Source: Apus apus (Eukaryota > Chordata > Aves > Apodiformes > Apodidae). From it: 64,000 bases of DNA. The first letter of the stretch is position 1, and every line of letters begins with the position of its first letter. Shown here one piece after another: positions 28,201-39,489 of this stretch. Location of the stretch: NCBI RefSeq assembly GCF_020740795.1, contig NC_067286.1, forward strand, positions 31,396,003 through 31,460,002, in the 5' to 3' direction. Under the pieces are notes generated by a model. That model was not told where the DNA came from, ran no database searches, and was given only the letters and a program-made list of their open reading frames with translations. Both the position numbers and the translations under genes were made by a program.

Positions 28201-28925
28201 GGATTCAAAGCTAACACCCCAGCTTCCACTAAGTATGCTACAGTTGACTTTTATATAAAAGGACTTTCCTTCTTATGCCATGGAGTTTGTGTTTAAACAA
28301 AGAGTTAACTGCAGTGAAAGAAGGAAAAAAGTCACCACCAGACAGAGTCAATAGAGCCATGAACAGGATGGCAAAAAATGCTAGGTGAAACTATTTTATA
28401 TCCCATAATTTTTTGACTGGCAGAAAACAAGATTAAAAAACATTCATCTCATAAGTGTATATGGAATATCAAACTCAATTTTTCTGAATGCTAAAAGCAT
28501 GAATGAGGTAGTGATGATGTAAGAAAGAACCAAATTCAAAACACAAACTTGCATCTAAGAACCATAACCTCATCCTGCACCTGAGAGCCAATTTTACTTG
28601 TCTCAGGGGGGAGTGAAGCTCAAATATCAGACTTGCTGCAATGAGTGAAAGGCTGCAAAAGAAACCCTATTAGAGATGTTACCCTTTTTCATAGTAACAG
28701 CTGTAAATCACTTTCACAGGAATGCTTTCAGCTGTAGACATGGTTGAAGTCAATCCACTGCTTGGAGCTTCTCAAGAGGAAGTGAACGCAACTGCTAGTC
28801 TCGCCATCGACGTGATAGCAACGTGCTTTGGGCAGACAAGGGAAGGAGCACACATTGCTTTTGATGAACTCCCAACACCCAGTTCTCCAGATGAATCTGA
28901 CAGTGAAGAGCAAGTGAGGATTTAA
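7170..28925 (+). CDS. ARG2: ARG2, mitochondrial type II arginase (8 exons, 356 aa)
   Basis: Hydrolyses L-arginine to ornithine and urea in the mitochondrial matrix, feeding proline and polyamine synthesis and competing with NO synthase. Spliced CDS: 7170-7286, 7395-7467, 20055-20232, 21065-21224, 25859-25953, 26076-26180, 27684-27820, 28720-28925, giving 356 residues (human 354). Residues 1-26 form an Arg/Lys-rich, acid-free presequence ([14 protein letters not shown]), which separates ARG2 from cytosolic ARG1. All dimanganese ligands are present: His122 in GGDHS, Asp145/His147/Asp149 in DAHAD, Asp253/Asp255 in SFDIDAFDP; His162 in LHGQP is the catalytic histidine. The tail SEEQVRI resembles human QARVRI. 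All introns are GT-AG. From established knowledge, uricotelic birds rely on this isoform for extrahepatic arginine breakdown. Confidence 0.97.
7395..7467 (+). CDS. ARG2: ARG2 exon 2
   Basis: Residues 40-63 plus a split Gly64: [17 protein letters not shown], the conserved GVEHGP segment of arginases. Intron 1 is only 108 bp. Acceptor CGCAG|AAA, donor CTGG|GTGAGG. Confidence 0.93.
7468..20054 (+). other. ARG2 intron 2 (12.6 kb)
   Basis: The largest intron in the window. The first 0.5 kb is CpG island; the rest is AT-rich. It holds an A/T-rich simple repeat at 12094-12145 and an A/C-rich run at 13721-13766. No coding exon, RNA gene or recognisable CR1 copy was found by eye. Open frames here lack conserved peptides and look accidental. 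Confidence 0.6.
12094..12145. repeat. A-rich and (TA)n simple repeat
   Basis: An A tract followed by interrupted TA dinucleotide runs. It lies in ARG2 intron 2. Confidence 0.8.
20055..20232 (+). CDS. ARG2: ARG2 exon 3
   Basis: Residues 65-122 plus split Ser123, from [11 protein letters not shown] to VTIGGDH. It carries the first Mn ligand, His122. Acceptor TTCCAG|GAT, donor CACAG|GTGAGC. Confidence 0.96.
21065..21224 (+). CDS. ARG2: ARG2 exon 4
   Basis: Residues 124-176: [45 protein letters not shown]. It carries ligands Asp145, His147, Asp149 and catalytic His162. Acceptor TTCCAG|CTT, donor AAA|GTAAGT. Confidence 0.97.
21225..25858 (+). other. ARG2 intron 4
   Basis: 4.6 kb intron. Besides the dinucleotide repeat near its start, its 3' part (about 24450-25300) is strikingly AT-rich, with many TAATTA-like motifs. 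No coding exon is seen. Confidence 0.6.
21349..21422. repeat. Alternating purine-pyrimidine (TG/TA/CA) repeat
   Basis: Interrupted TG, TA and CA dinucleotides in ARG2 intron 4, with partial dyad symmetry about the central TA run. Confidence 0.75.
25859..25953 (+). CDS. ARG2: ARG2 exon 5
   Basis: Residues 177-207 plus split Tyr208: [20 protein letters not shown] then [11 protein letters not shown]. Acceptor TTGCAG|GTA, donor GAGTA|GTAAGT. Confidence 0.96.
26076..26180 (+). CDS. ARG2: ARG2 exon 6
   Basis: Residues 209-242 plus split Arg243: [20 protein letters not shown] then [14 protein letters not shown]. Intron 5 is only 122 bp. Acceptor AACAG|CTA, donor GCAG|GTAAAT. Confidence 0.96.
26520..26562. 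repeat. (TA)n/(CA)n simple repeat
   Basis: Short TA run passing into CA dinucleotides in ARG2 intron 6. Confidence 0.7.
27684..27820 (+). CDS. ARG2: ARG2 exon 7
   Basis: Residues 244-288 plus split Gly289. It contains [11 protein letters not shown] with Mn ligands Asp253 and Asp255, and [11 protein letters not shown]. Acceptor CTCAG|GAG, donor ACAG|GTAGGA. Confidence 0.97.
28720..28925 (+). CDS. ARG2: ARG2 exon 8 with stop codon
   Basis: Residues 290-356: [35 protein letters not shown] and tail EEQVRI, then TAA. Acceptor TTCACAG|GAA. Confidence 0.97.
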
Positions 28926-29025
28926 GAACCCAAAGTGTTGGGTATGTTGGACATTATAGAGCTCTGCTGAGGCACTTGAATGGAAAGTCAACACTTGGCA
29001 AATACTGTTAACTTCTCAATTTTTA

Positions 29026-29111
29026 AATAAACTAGCTTTTCCACTGATCAGTGGCTACTTTATTACATACTAAGATTTATTCATTTAGTATATATAAATT
29101 GAGACAATAAA
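29026..29111 (+). terminator. ARG2: ARG2 polyadenylation signals
   Basis: AATAAA hexamers at 29026-29031 and 29106-29111 lie 100-190 bp after the ARG2 stop codon. Either could end the mRNA; the first gives a very short 3' UTR. Confidence 0.65.
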
Positions 29112-29120
29112 ATATTTATT
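29059..29120 (-). terminator. VTI1B: VTI1B polyadenylation signal candidates
   Basis: TTTATT on the plus strand (AATAAA on minus) at 29115-29120, 29076-29081 and 29059-29064, about 195-255 bp after the VTI1B stop. They interleave with the ARG2 signals, so the convergent 3' ends probably overlap. Confidence 0.55.
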
Positions 29121-29314
29121 ACCTTCTTATCATCTTACCAGTAGTTCAAGACTGTCTCTGCATTTTCTTTTTATTCCCATTCTGTCTTTCTTGTGTCAGT
29201 ACAGTTTTAGTTGAACACACTGTCTCATGAGACAGTTCAATCCCTCAAGACAGAATGGACAGACAGCCCCTCCAGTTCCTCAACAGTGGGAAAGTTCATC
29301 TCAGTCATCAAGAT

Positions 29315-29411
29315 TTATCTGCTGTGAAAGAACTTGTAGTAGACCAAACCTCCTAGGATGCCTAGTTCCAAGATGATGATAATTGACAGCAACAACTTAT
29401 TAGTGGTTATT
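29315..29411 (-). CDS. VTI1B: VTI1B exon 6 with stop codon
   Basis: Residues 202-232: ITTNKLLLSIIIILELGILG then GLVYYKFFHSR and TAA. This exon is the whole membrane anchor. Acceptor CTCTAG|AAT. Confidence 0.95.
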
Positions 29412-32400
29412 CTAGAGTGGAGAAAAAAAAAAAAAAGATAACTTTTCCACCTTGATTATGAAAGCAGATTCTAGATAATCAGTGTCTTACCTTCAATAAT
29501 AAGTCCCTGTTTCAGCTAGACCTCAAATAGCTCTTAACAAGCAGGAAGGGACAAACTCAGTTTCCTACTCATGTTCTTCTGGAAATTCTGTTTAAATCTT
29601 CTACTTCAACAGTAGCAGTTCTGTTCCACTTCCTCCACCCCACATAAGGGAGAACATGCTCTTGTCAGCTCATTAAATTATGCAAAGAGGAAAACATCAG
29701 TTGAACTTCTCTGCTAAAACCCACATTGTGGTGCTTTTACTTGGAACTATGTAGTGGAGTAAAGCTACAGAATCTCAAAATAATACTCTAATTTTCAATA
29801 GCTAAAGTAAATTTATAACAACTTTCTTTAGCAATGGTTATAAAGAAAGGTTGTTAGGCCAGAAGTACCTTCTGGAAATACATTCCATGAGCTGGTTTAT
29901 AAGAATAATTAAACCATATAGTTAAGAAACTGTAAGTACACTTAAGCAATCAATGCTGTAGTAATCAAAATAGTATATGGTCAGGCTCAGAGTTTCTCAT
30001 AGGATAGTCTAGCTCCTTTAGGGCTTTGCTATGGGCTAAACTGATTTGTCTGTATTACCAGACATCTAACTCAGTACTGCAGTGGTTCACGGCACAGCTT
30101 TTTCCAACCTGAATAACAAGTTGCATCTGAAGTTACCATTAGCAATTCACTGTAACCTGCCTCTGTCCTCACCAGTTTATCATGCTGGATGGTTAAAGAC
30201 CCCATATTATCCTAAATAAGCAGCACAAATTCACTACCTGTACTCCATTAAGTAATCATCAGAGAGAAGAAAACCAGCATCTGCACACGGCCACACATTC
30301 CATTTACACATTCCCTAAAACCTCCTTGCAGTTCCAGCTGACACCATTCTTTATTTTTTGTCTGAAAGTGACAGGCAACAGTGCTACCTGAGTGCTGCTG
30401 TAAGTCAAGTCACCCAACTCACCTCCTGGACATAGAACGGAGAATCTTGCGACTCTTGCTCAAATTCTCACTTGTATTCACCAGCTATGAAGAAACAAGT
30501 TATCTGTCAGTTGAACAAGCGTACAGCAACTCTGTAAAAATGCACTTGGAAGTAACTGTTGTTGCAATCTGCAGTTAATAACAGGACTGAGGCTCACCAT
30601 CTATTCTCAACATTCAGAGACATTGTTCTCTGCACATAATACAAGCCCATCTGGAACTGTTTTAAAAGCTGTTCCATTTCTAGCATGGACAGGTCTAAGT
30701 GACCCAGCAGATATGAGCTCTAAACTGTTAATAGATAATCCATTACAGCTTTGTAATGCTCAGAAATGAACTGTTGAGTATTTCTCAGCTATTAAGAAGC
30801 ACGTAAATTCAGTGAGGTTGCAGACAACTGAAAAAGCTGTTGTCTCACAGAGTCAGGATTCCTGACTTAGGGCCACTCCAGATGAGATCTGACTATCGCA
30901 CTTGCAAACCTTCACGGAAAGTGAAAGGTAAGCCAGGTCACTTACCATCACAGACACCTGCCTGCACAATCCCCCTGTAGTTGAAGCTATTGTCCTCAAC
31001 TGCAAAACTGGCCCTGTAGGTATGTTACTTTTCACTGAGATGGAGTGGACCAAGGTGGGAAGAAAAGCAGACTAGATTTCCAGTCTTTGCTATGGAAGAC
31101 CAAGCAAGAAGAAAGTCGGTTTCGAGTTGGCATGTGTGGTTAATAAGGTTCAGCAATACAGTGTATAAAAAACTCACAATAAAAGTCACAGCTTCATAAA
31201 CAATCTGTGGAGAGACTGACTTGCTTAAAGGACTGTAACAAAAACTACACCTACAAATTTTAGGATCACATTTTACTTTCCTGCTCTCCAACACAAATTT
31301 AGGAGCAGGGCAAATCAAGCTTCTGACTGAAACTACTTAAATGAAAAAGCTACATGCTTTGCTGCAATGAGTAGCAATAAATCCCAAAAAAGGGGTTGTT
31401 TTGGCTGAGTGTGCTTTCTTGCCAAACTCAGGGTCCCCCTAGAAGTCACTCACCTAAAAGCTTTACACTCAGCTTGTACACACAAGGAAAATCCCATCAG
31501 TTTGTGACTTCAAAAACTGAATTATCAGTTTTGTATATCCATGTAAACAAAACAGATCAACTACTTTTTAAAGCTTCCACAGTAGAATTAGAGCTTCTTG
31601 ACCCAAGGATGAAGTACAGGTATCTTGTCTGACACCACTTTCTCTGTCCTCAGCTAACCTACAAATATTGAAAGGTTAGTGATTAAGCTTCTATTAAATT
31701 TCATTGCGTTCCAAGAACTTGCTAACTTTCTCCAAATCTAAACCTTTCCTAGTAATCTAGTGGTTGGCTAGTCCCTACCATTCTTTTAAATCTAATCTTT
31801 TCAGCAATGCTATTTTTCTAGCAGGTTTACAGGTCTATTGCACAGACACAGCAGCATTGTGCCATCATGCTTTGGGTCCTTTACAGGAATTATAGCAGAG
31901 AGACACGGCAGCCTGGATTTGGTCTGCAGAAAGATCAATTGGATTACCATGTCTAGTGAGGTCTCCAGGAGCAATTATTGGCATATGGGTCCTGCTGAAC
32001 TACGAGCAGGTTGTTTCCATACACTGCCCACAGTTTCTCTGCTTACTCTGCTCTTGGTGCGTTCCAGTTGCTCCCGCTGCTCCCCAAGTTCCTCAATGAT
32101 ATCGGTGCCGATCTGATCCGTTTCAGCCGCAATTCGGTGGGAGCGCTCGATGCTCTGCGTGGCGCGGTTCAGGCTGTCTGTTCCCTGGAGAAGCAGCACC
32201 CTCTGTGACTGCAGGTTAGTCTGAAAAATAACACACGCTTAACTATTAAGCACAGAGAGAGAGTTATTAGGCTTCTGATGTACTACAAAGGTAGAAGGTG
32301 ACTCCATAGGCCATCCATTTGTGTTGCTGCACATGCTTCTTATGTTAACTGATGTAGCCCAGGCAATTTTGGAAGGGTTCTTACAGTGCAAGATTACAGC

Positions 32401-35400
32401 CAAATCTGGTTAAGCCTTGAAAAAGGACACACAGCTAAAGTTTAAAAAAACTTGCCTTTGCAACACTTTACTTTCCCATCAAACAACATTTACATGAAAA
32501 TACTGTCTTTTCTTTCCAGATCCTAACTTTTCCTTCCATTCATATCTAAATTCAGTCTTATTTTTTACTTCACAGTTGGTTGCCAGGGAGATCATTAAGA
32601 CTTCATGGTGAAAAGGATTAGGAACAAGCAGCACTAACAGATGGACTGCTAAGAGATCTCTCTTTTCATGCCAGTAGCCTCAGCTAAAAGATGAGAAATG
32701 TTTACTGACCTCAAGGTCAAAAGGTAGCTCAAAATGAAGTATTTTCTTGAACTTCAAAAAGTCTTATCTACCTCCTGCTCTCAGGTTTTAGAGGAACGAA
32801 TCAAGACAAATCAAATGCAAAAATTTACCAAGCTGCTGCAGAACAAAATACTGAGGAAAGAGCCTCCCCTCCAATCTTCCTTATCTAAGGCAGGCAGGCA
32901 AAAAGCCTACTCACCGCCATGAACTTTTCCTACAGATGACAGCACTTTGAAGATAATAAGCAGATTCAGTCTCACTGGCTCAGATATATCTGTGCATATC
33001 TAGTCAATGAAGAAACTGGTGTATTTCTTGCACTGCAGCAGCACATCCATAGTGAACAAAGAGCTAGATGACGACTTGTTGTATTTTCTTGAAATTATTT
33101 ACACTGAGATTCCTTAAAAGAGAATTCTTCCAAAGAACCTATACAGTGCATTATTCACATACTTTTCTAGTTTTGAAGACTAAAACTAGATCAGTTAACC
33201 TTTCTTGTCTGTCAGCAGCATAACTTCTGTGCTTTCACTTCTGTAGGGGAATGATTAAATAAAGCATTTCAGTACAGAATGCTGTGTTAGCTACTAGCTA
33301 CATGGCATTCAATGAGTGAATATGGTTATATTCATATTTTTGTTTTAGAACAGAACAGCTCTCCTTTGAGTTGCAGGTGTTCTTTCTCCTCCCTGAGATA
33401 TTAATGTTACATGCAGAGACATACAAGGAGTCACACAAGCACAGAAGATAAGTGGATTAAACACACTGCAAACAATACACCTAGAATATTCTTTGAAAAC
33501 AATCATAGCAATGTTAAATAAAATTTATATCTAATTCTCACACTCTGTTCATTTTCTGTGGAGAAGATTCCATATTTTATATCCCCTTGACTTCCAGGGC
33601 CCAATCCCAAATCTGTGCTTCTCATCTCTCTCTGGAACATGGAGAGGTCTCTTCTGTAGGCTCGGATTTTGCTCATCATTTGGTTGCGGAAGGGCAGAGG
33701 AGCATACTTCAGTTCTTCCTCCATTTCCCGCAGCTTGAACAAAAGAAAATGTTGTCACTTCTTAAAGCACTAAATCTACTCTTAGCAGCAGCTACACTCA
33801 CAACTCAGCAGCAGATGAAGGGACTAATATGTTTTTATATGACTGGGCAAGAGGTATTAACCTCAAGCCCTACACCCCTCATCTAGTATCAAGTACAATG
33901 TTCTGTCTAATGCTGTTCAGCCCACATGGATTTTCAGATACCTCAAGACAAAAATAAATGAGTTGCCAAGCTTAAATGCTTGATTTTTTCCGAAACATCG
34001 CTCAGTAACTTCAAAATTTGCAGTTCTCACTTTCATATAGTTTGAGCATTTATAGGATGGGTATCAGCTTCTCATCATATCGGTGCAACAGAGATCTACT
34101 GCATAGGTAGATATGCCACTAAACTCACACTCTGAACATCTGGGCCTGGCAACTGGAGTTAGGATTTGTAAACCCTGAGACTTTGGACATGGGAATTTTC
34201 ACATCAAACTCCTCATGGCTGTCTGCCAGTAAGAGTTCTCCTGGGATATGAGCTCTACATCTCATGCATTACCTACACAGATACACATCAACAAAACCCA
34301 GTAAGTTAGAGGAATAAAGCATCACATTCAGCTGTGGCTCAAAAACATCCTAAGAACCAGCACATGACTATGAAAAGAAAACTAAATCCAAAATGCCTTG
34401 CTTAAAAAGGCAAGTCACATGGGATCTTTTGTGCTGTTCCATGTCACCTGCTGCCCAGGAAGCCTATACAATAGAGGTTTCAAATATTCAAGGTCCCTGA
34501 TATTTAACTGTCAGACTATTACAGAACGATCAGAAGGTTTAAGACTGACATGAAAAAAGACAATAGGGGAAAAAAAAATAAGCAGCAGATTCTCTACATG
34601 CCCTCCTTACAACCTCTAGCAATTTTAATTGCATCTCTATCACTCCCTATCACTCCCTTTATTCAACAAAGGGAAGGCAATATTCAAACCAAGCACTCAA
34701 AAGAAAACCCAACTGCCTTTAAGAGTATTTGTTTATATCGTATCTGTAGATAGATAAATACAACAGTCTTGACAAGCAGAGACACATCTATCAAATCAAT
34801 TAATCAAACATTTAAAAAAAAAACAATTCCTGCCAGAATAGGATCCATGAAGAAAGTAACATGTGGGAGTACTGTCCCGTTGAAGGCATCAGCACCTCAA
34901 CTGGTCAGAAAGGCCAGAGCCCAGGTTTCCATTTACCGTTTCATTTGCTTCACGTTGTTTCTCATCAAATTCTCGAACTAGTTTTTTCTTCTCCTCTGTG
35001 GGAAAAAAAAAAAAAAAAAAAAAGTAGTAGTATGTTAGATAAACTATAGAAAAATTACAACAGAACTCCTAATCAATCCTTTATAGCCAAGGAAGCTGCC
35101 ACAAACGACTGATTACAGAGGCCAAAATTTACCTCCAGTAGGAGCAGCCTGTTTTTATGACAACTTTTCAGAAGAGGGTCTGGGCACAGAGCAGAAACCA
35201 CCCTTCCAAATGCTGGCCACTACCTCTAGCAAACAAAGTAAGTCACTTTTCACACCTGAAATATTTTTCTGACCTATTATCCTCTAATCTTCACTGACAG
35301 AGCTGTGGGTTGAAAAACATTTAACATTAAAGAATAACAATGAGGATGTGCTCATAAATATTTCTTATTTTCTGCACACATTTGGCAAGATTACTGCAGG

Positions 35401-38400
35401 CTGAAACTATAATTTGGTTTTGAACAGAATATCAAGTCAATCTACATTTCCAAGTGAGCCCTACAGCTCCTGCCAGACTGGGCACTCTGCATTCTTGTGA
35501 TCATAAAGTAGCTAGATAAACAGGAAAAGCATTCTAAAGTACTCGTTCATTAAAGATGCCATCAGGATACCACCTCAGGTTCACAGATTAACGCTTCCCA
35601 AATGCTTCCCTCTTCTGGAATGACATCAGCTGTTTGAATCAAAACTACATATTTTAGTTGAGACAGTCATTTGATAAGATCACAGAGCCACAGAATTGTC
35701 CTGGTTGGAAAAAAACTTTTTAAGATCATTGAGTCAAACCACTAACCTAACTCTGCTGAGCCCAAAGAACGGGTTTCACTGTTTTAAACAAAACTTTAAG
35801 ACGTGCATTTGGCATTTGTTAAAAAGCTATCATACCTTCCTAATATCCACCATCAGAGAAAGCATAATTCTGAAGCTCCTCTTATCTCAATGTAACAAAA
35901 ATGTGCATGTTACAAGCTTCTGCAAAAGCCACCAGAGGACTCTCGCGGGGTACTGCAAATGAAACCAAATTCTATCAGAAGCCTGATAAATACACTAGCC
36001 TAATTCACCCCTCTCAGGAGAGAATAATTATCTTAAATAAAATTCTGTGTAGCAAAAATTCAGCATCAGGCAGCCATCATGGTAACAATTCTCTAATTTG
36101 ATTTAAGATAAAATTAAAAGACAATATTATTAAAATGTTGTTGCAGTAAAAAAATTGATTTGATAATAGTTTTTCTAAATATGGTCCTCTGCAAAAGAAG
36201 CAGTTTTTAGGCCACTATGCTTGCAACAGAGAAGAGGAAAAAAACCTGAAGCAATCAAAACATTTTTATACAAGTCCTCTCATATATATGACATGCCTAA
36301 GCTGTTGGCTTTCCTTTTCTGTCCAAATTCATATTAAGCCCCAGAATTTGAACTGTAGGGGACTTAAGACAGAATTAAAACCCATCATCTAAGAAGAAGA
36401 AGTACAGAAGCCCAAGCAGTGTACAGAACTATTACAGACTAAGCTGAATGATGACTGCATATAATGCAATATAATGCAATGCAATATAATAATGCATCGT
36501 GCATTATATCTCACAAGAGCTGGTATCAGGAAATGCAGTTTCACATCCCAGTTTACTAGGAGGAAATGCTGACTTAGGAGGCTCCTGAACACACTCTCCT
36601 GAACTCCCTCCACCATTTACCTCTGTGTACATTTGTGCTGATGCAATTATTTGCATAGCTGGGCTGCAAGTGAAATCACGGACACGACCTGCAGAAAAAC
36701 AGCCCTCAGAAGTCAGTATTTTGTTTCATACAGGTCATTTCACTAATCCGATTTCATTCGTACCCTCTTAAAACACCTGCTGCCTCGAACTCACCGCAGC
36801 CTGGTGCAGTGCTGAAGCAGCGGCATCTCACCTTCTTTGTGCCCCCCAAGCGGATCACGAAGACATTGCACTCAACAACAACCAGCCGCAGAACTGATAG
36901 CACCCAAAAGTCAAAACAGTAATGGCTTGAGACTTTTCTGCCTACGTGCCCACAAGAAATCCAAGGGATTTCTGGTTTGAAAGCATTATACCGGACCTGG
37001 CCTAAAGGAAATGCCAGAATACACTGAGTAGTTTAATTTATATCACTCTGGAATAAAATGCAGCTCCAAGTACATGGAGAGAACTTCTCTAATGAAGCAG
37101 AAGTAAAAAGCCCCTAAGCCACAGCAACACTACCGACGTGCTCATCAGCATTTAACCCATTTCTTTCCAACCAGTTAAAAATTAATTCAGTTAGCTTGTA
37201 CTTTTCAACTAAATCTATTTATAGGAAAGAGTCTATATTTGAAGCTGATCCAGTCTGTTTAAAATGCCTTCTTACAAGTTTGGAAGGAAAAAAAAAAATT
37301 TCTACAGCCAGAAATTTGTTATCCTGTTTATATAAGTGAAACAGCTTTTCCAAACCTGCCCCTCGAAGACGTCCCAGGGACTGCAGATTCTGTCTTTCCT
37401 CCAGTTTGGGAGTGTGCCAATCATCCTGAAGGAGTATGCCAGGTATCTATTATCACTTCCTGAAGTTTTCAGGACCAGGTAATTCAAAAAAATAAAGACA
37501 CACTCCCCTCCCCATAAGTACAAGAAACAAACAAAGCACACTAGGGGAGTGGCAACACCTTCACTAGACAGACAGATTCCCAACTTACCTTAACTGCTCT
37601 TAGAAATACTTCCCAAAATATGACCAGGATTTTTGCAGCAATAAATTTAATTAATAGAACAGTCATAATAAAATTTCAGAGCATATCTGAAAAATCAGTT
37701 TGTAATTATTTGCAATCTGTTGTAAAAACATATCTACAAGCATTGCAAAAAATGCTGATTATAAACGCTCCATTTAAGCCCGCTGTTCAGAATTCCCTGC
37801 TCAGACTACCCCAGTTCCCTGGAAACCTGACAGAGCTTTACGTCCCCAAGAAACCAACCACTCTCCTTTCTACAAAGAAATAATGATTTTGTACCAAAAA
37901 AAGAGTACTTCTTTCATTCTTTCTGTTCCTGCTGACTGCTAGGGAAATTGAGTCAGCTTTGAAAGCTGTCATTTGCAGGCTTGAACATCCTTCTTGCACC
38001 AGCTTTCTGGAAATGCTGATGAGGACTGCAACCCTGAATTTAACTCATTATTAGAAACAGAAAGCCAGGTAAAAAACAGAACCTTGACCTTTTCACAGCT
38101 TGTATTATCTAGACTGGTATAGACTGCTACATTCTGAACTATATACATAGTACAGACTGGTATATTCTAAACAAATAGTTTTTATGATTTTACACCCAAA
38201 CACACAAAATTGATCAATTCCAGGAGCATGACAAGACTATTGCAGAATGCAGCTGACTGCCCCAACTCATTCTTGTGGTACAAAACTCAGGCTGAGATGC
38301 AAGCAGCTCATGATAACTGTGCATCATGTTTCTCATATGAAGGAAGCATTCTATCAAACTGATCTGGTGACATGGGTAAAATTCTCCTCATCAGATCACT

Positions 38401-39489
38401 TTCTTTTCTGGTTCCCAGAATACTGCCCAGTGTTAAGAACTGAATTAGAAGCACAATGCCAAGTCCTACAGAAAAGTGTTCTGTCAGAGTGTTTTACCCA
38501 CCCCACACATGGTATAAAGAATACCCATAAAACCAGGTTTTGCTTCTAAGACAACTCTGGCTGGCTTTATAGGGTTTTTTCCTAGTCTGTGGGTAGGCAG
38601 AGCACAAACCAGAGTTTCAAAACAGTAATTTAAAATGCAAATCTCCAATAAGTCCACAAAGATTTGTGAACAACTGTGATAATAAAACCCCCTTTTAATT
38701 CTGCTGATGGTATTTTAAACAAGAGTCCAACAATGACCAAAAAGAGGAAAAAAAAAAAAAACCCAAAGCACTGCAGTTTAGGCAGCCCACCTAGAAACGG
38801 AATTAAGTAACACCCAGGTACCAACTCCTCCTCAGACAGGGGACCGGAGCTGAAAGCCCAGCACAGCAGCATCTGGAGCCGAAATGTGGAGCTGCCAAGC
38901 ACCGCATCTGCCCCGCTCCTGGCGCGTTCGGGGCTTGGCACGGCCAGGCCTAGTGCTCAGGTGCAGAGCTACCAGGACCAGCAGCAGCCGAACCGAGGGA
39001 CCCAGGGACACCAGACCCAGCAAAGCCACCTGCCCCTCCAGAGGCGCCCGCCGACAGGACGCGCCGCATCCCTGACACTGCCCGGGCAACCTCCTCCCCC
39101 CTACCCCCCGGATTCCTTTCCCGTCCCGGCTGTAAAACGGGTTTATCCGCGGGGGAACATCCCGAACAGCCCCGCGACGACCCGACCGCAGGTCTCGGCT
39201 GCCCGAGGGCGCGGGGCCCCGCTCCCGGCCGGGAGGAGGGAGCGCCCCGGGGACGGCGCCGCGGCCGCTCCCGAGCCACAGAGGCCGCACGGCAGGGCCG
39301 GGCGCCCGGGCCCCGCTCCCGGGGAGCCCAGCCCGCTGCGCCCGGCAAGAAGGAGCCGCCCCGCCCCGCCTCACCGGCCGCGCTGCCCCGCAGCCGCTCG
39401 GGGACGCCCCGCAGGTCTCCGTGCAGCCCCCGGAAGATCTCGTGCAGCCGCTCCAGGTGCTCCGAGGACGCGGAGCCGCGGCCCGCCAT
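29315..39489 (-). CDS. VTI1B: VTI1B, Qb-SNARE of late endosomes (6 exons, 232 aa)
   Basis: VTI1B is a tail-anchored Qb-SNARE that pairs with syntaxin 7, syntaxin 8 and VAMP8 or VAMP7 in late endosome/lysosome fusion. Spliced CDS (complement): 39375-39489, 34937-34995, 33542-33733, 32047-32220, 30423-30484, 29315-29411, giving 232 residues, the same as human. Order: N-terminal Habc three-helix domain (about 1-100; SSEHLERLHEIFRGLHGDL), a linker (GLGPGSQGDIKYGIF), SNARE coiled coil (about 128-205; SIERSHRIAAETDQIG, IIEELGEQREQLERTKSR) and a C-terminal membrane anchor (about 207-227; LLLSIIIILELGILGGLV) ending KFFHSR. The start at 39489 has G at -3 and +4 and matches the human start. It is head to head with the RDH gene and tail to tail with ARG2. 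Confidence 0.96.
30423..30484 (-). CDS. VTI1B: VTI1B exon 5
   Basis: Residues 181-200 plus split Arg201: LVNTSENLSKSRKILRSMS, the C-terminal end of the SNARE motif. Acceptor TCATAG|CTG, donor GGAG|GTGAGT. Confidence 0.95.
32047..32220 (-). CDS. VTI1B: VTI1B exon 4
   Basis: Residues 123-180: TNLQSQRVLLLQGTDSLNRA to QLERTKSR, most of the SNARE motif. Acceptor TTTCAG|ACT, donor AGA|GTAAGC. Confidence 0.96.
33542..33733 (-). CDS. VTI1B: VTI1B exon 3
   Basis: Residues 59-122: LREMEEELKYAPLPFRNQMM to IFSTENEQS. Acceptor TTCAAG|CTG (weak, A at -3), donor AGT|GTGAGA. The alternative donor two bases earlier would create an in-frame stop in exon 4. Confidence 0.92.
34937..34995 (-). CDS. VTI1B: VTI1B exon 2
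   Basis: Residues 40-58: EKKKLVREFDEKQREANET, near-identical to human. Acceptor CCCACAG|AGG is preceded by a run of 21 T (minus strand), donor ACG|GTAAAT. Confidence 0.94.
35003..35023. repeat. 21-bp poly-A/T tract
   Basis: Homopolymer A run on the plus strand. On the transcribed minus strand it is a T tract that directly extends the polypyrimidine tract of VTI1B exon 2. Confidence 0.85.
35685..35775 (-). mobile_element. CR1 LINE 3'-end fragment
   Basis: The plus strand reads as the reverse complement of a CR1 tail: CACAGAATTGTCCTGGTTGG, then a purine-rich stretch, AAGATCATTGAGTCAAACCA and CTCTGCTGAGCCCAA. It is short, diverged and 5'-truncated. Confidence 0.7.
36459..36508. repeat. Short tandem repeat (ATAATGCA-like)
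   Basis: Imperfect tandem units of ATAATGCAAT that end in a dyad, ATAATGCA-TCG-TGCATTAT. In VTI1B intron 1. Confidence 0.7.
39375..39489 (-). CDS. VTI1B: VTI1B exon 1 (coding part)
   Basis: Residues 1-38 plus split Glu39: MAGRGSASSEHLERL then HEIFRGLHGDLRGVPERL. Donor GCCG|GTGAGG. CpG island exon. Confidence 0.93.

Larger units (their letters stand above)
34996..39374 (-). other. VTI1B intron 1
   Basis: 4.4 kb intron. It contains a diverged CR1 3' end (about 35685-35775), a short imperfect repeat at 36459-36508, and a small CpG-enriched islet at about 36780-36905. Its first 0.5 kb (high coordinates) is CpG island. Confidence 0.6.
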
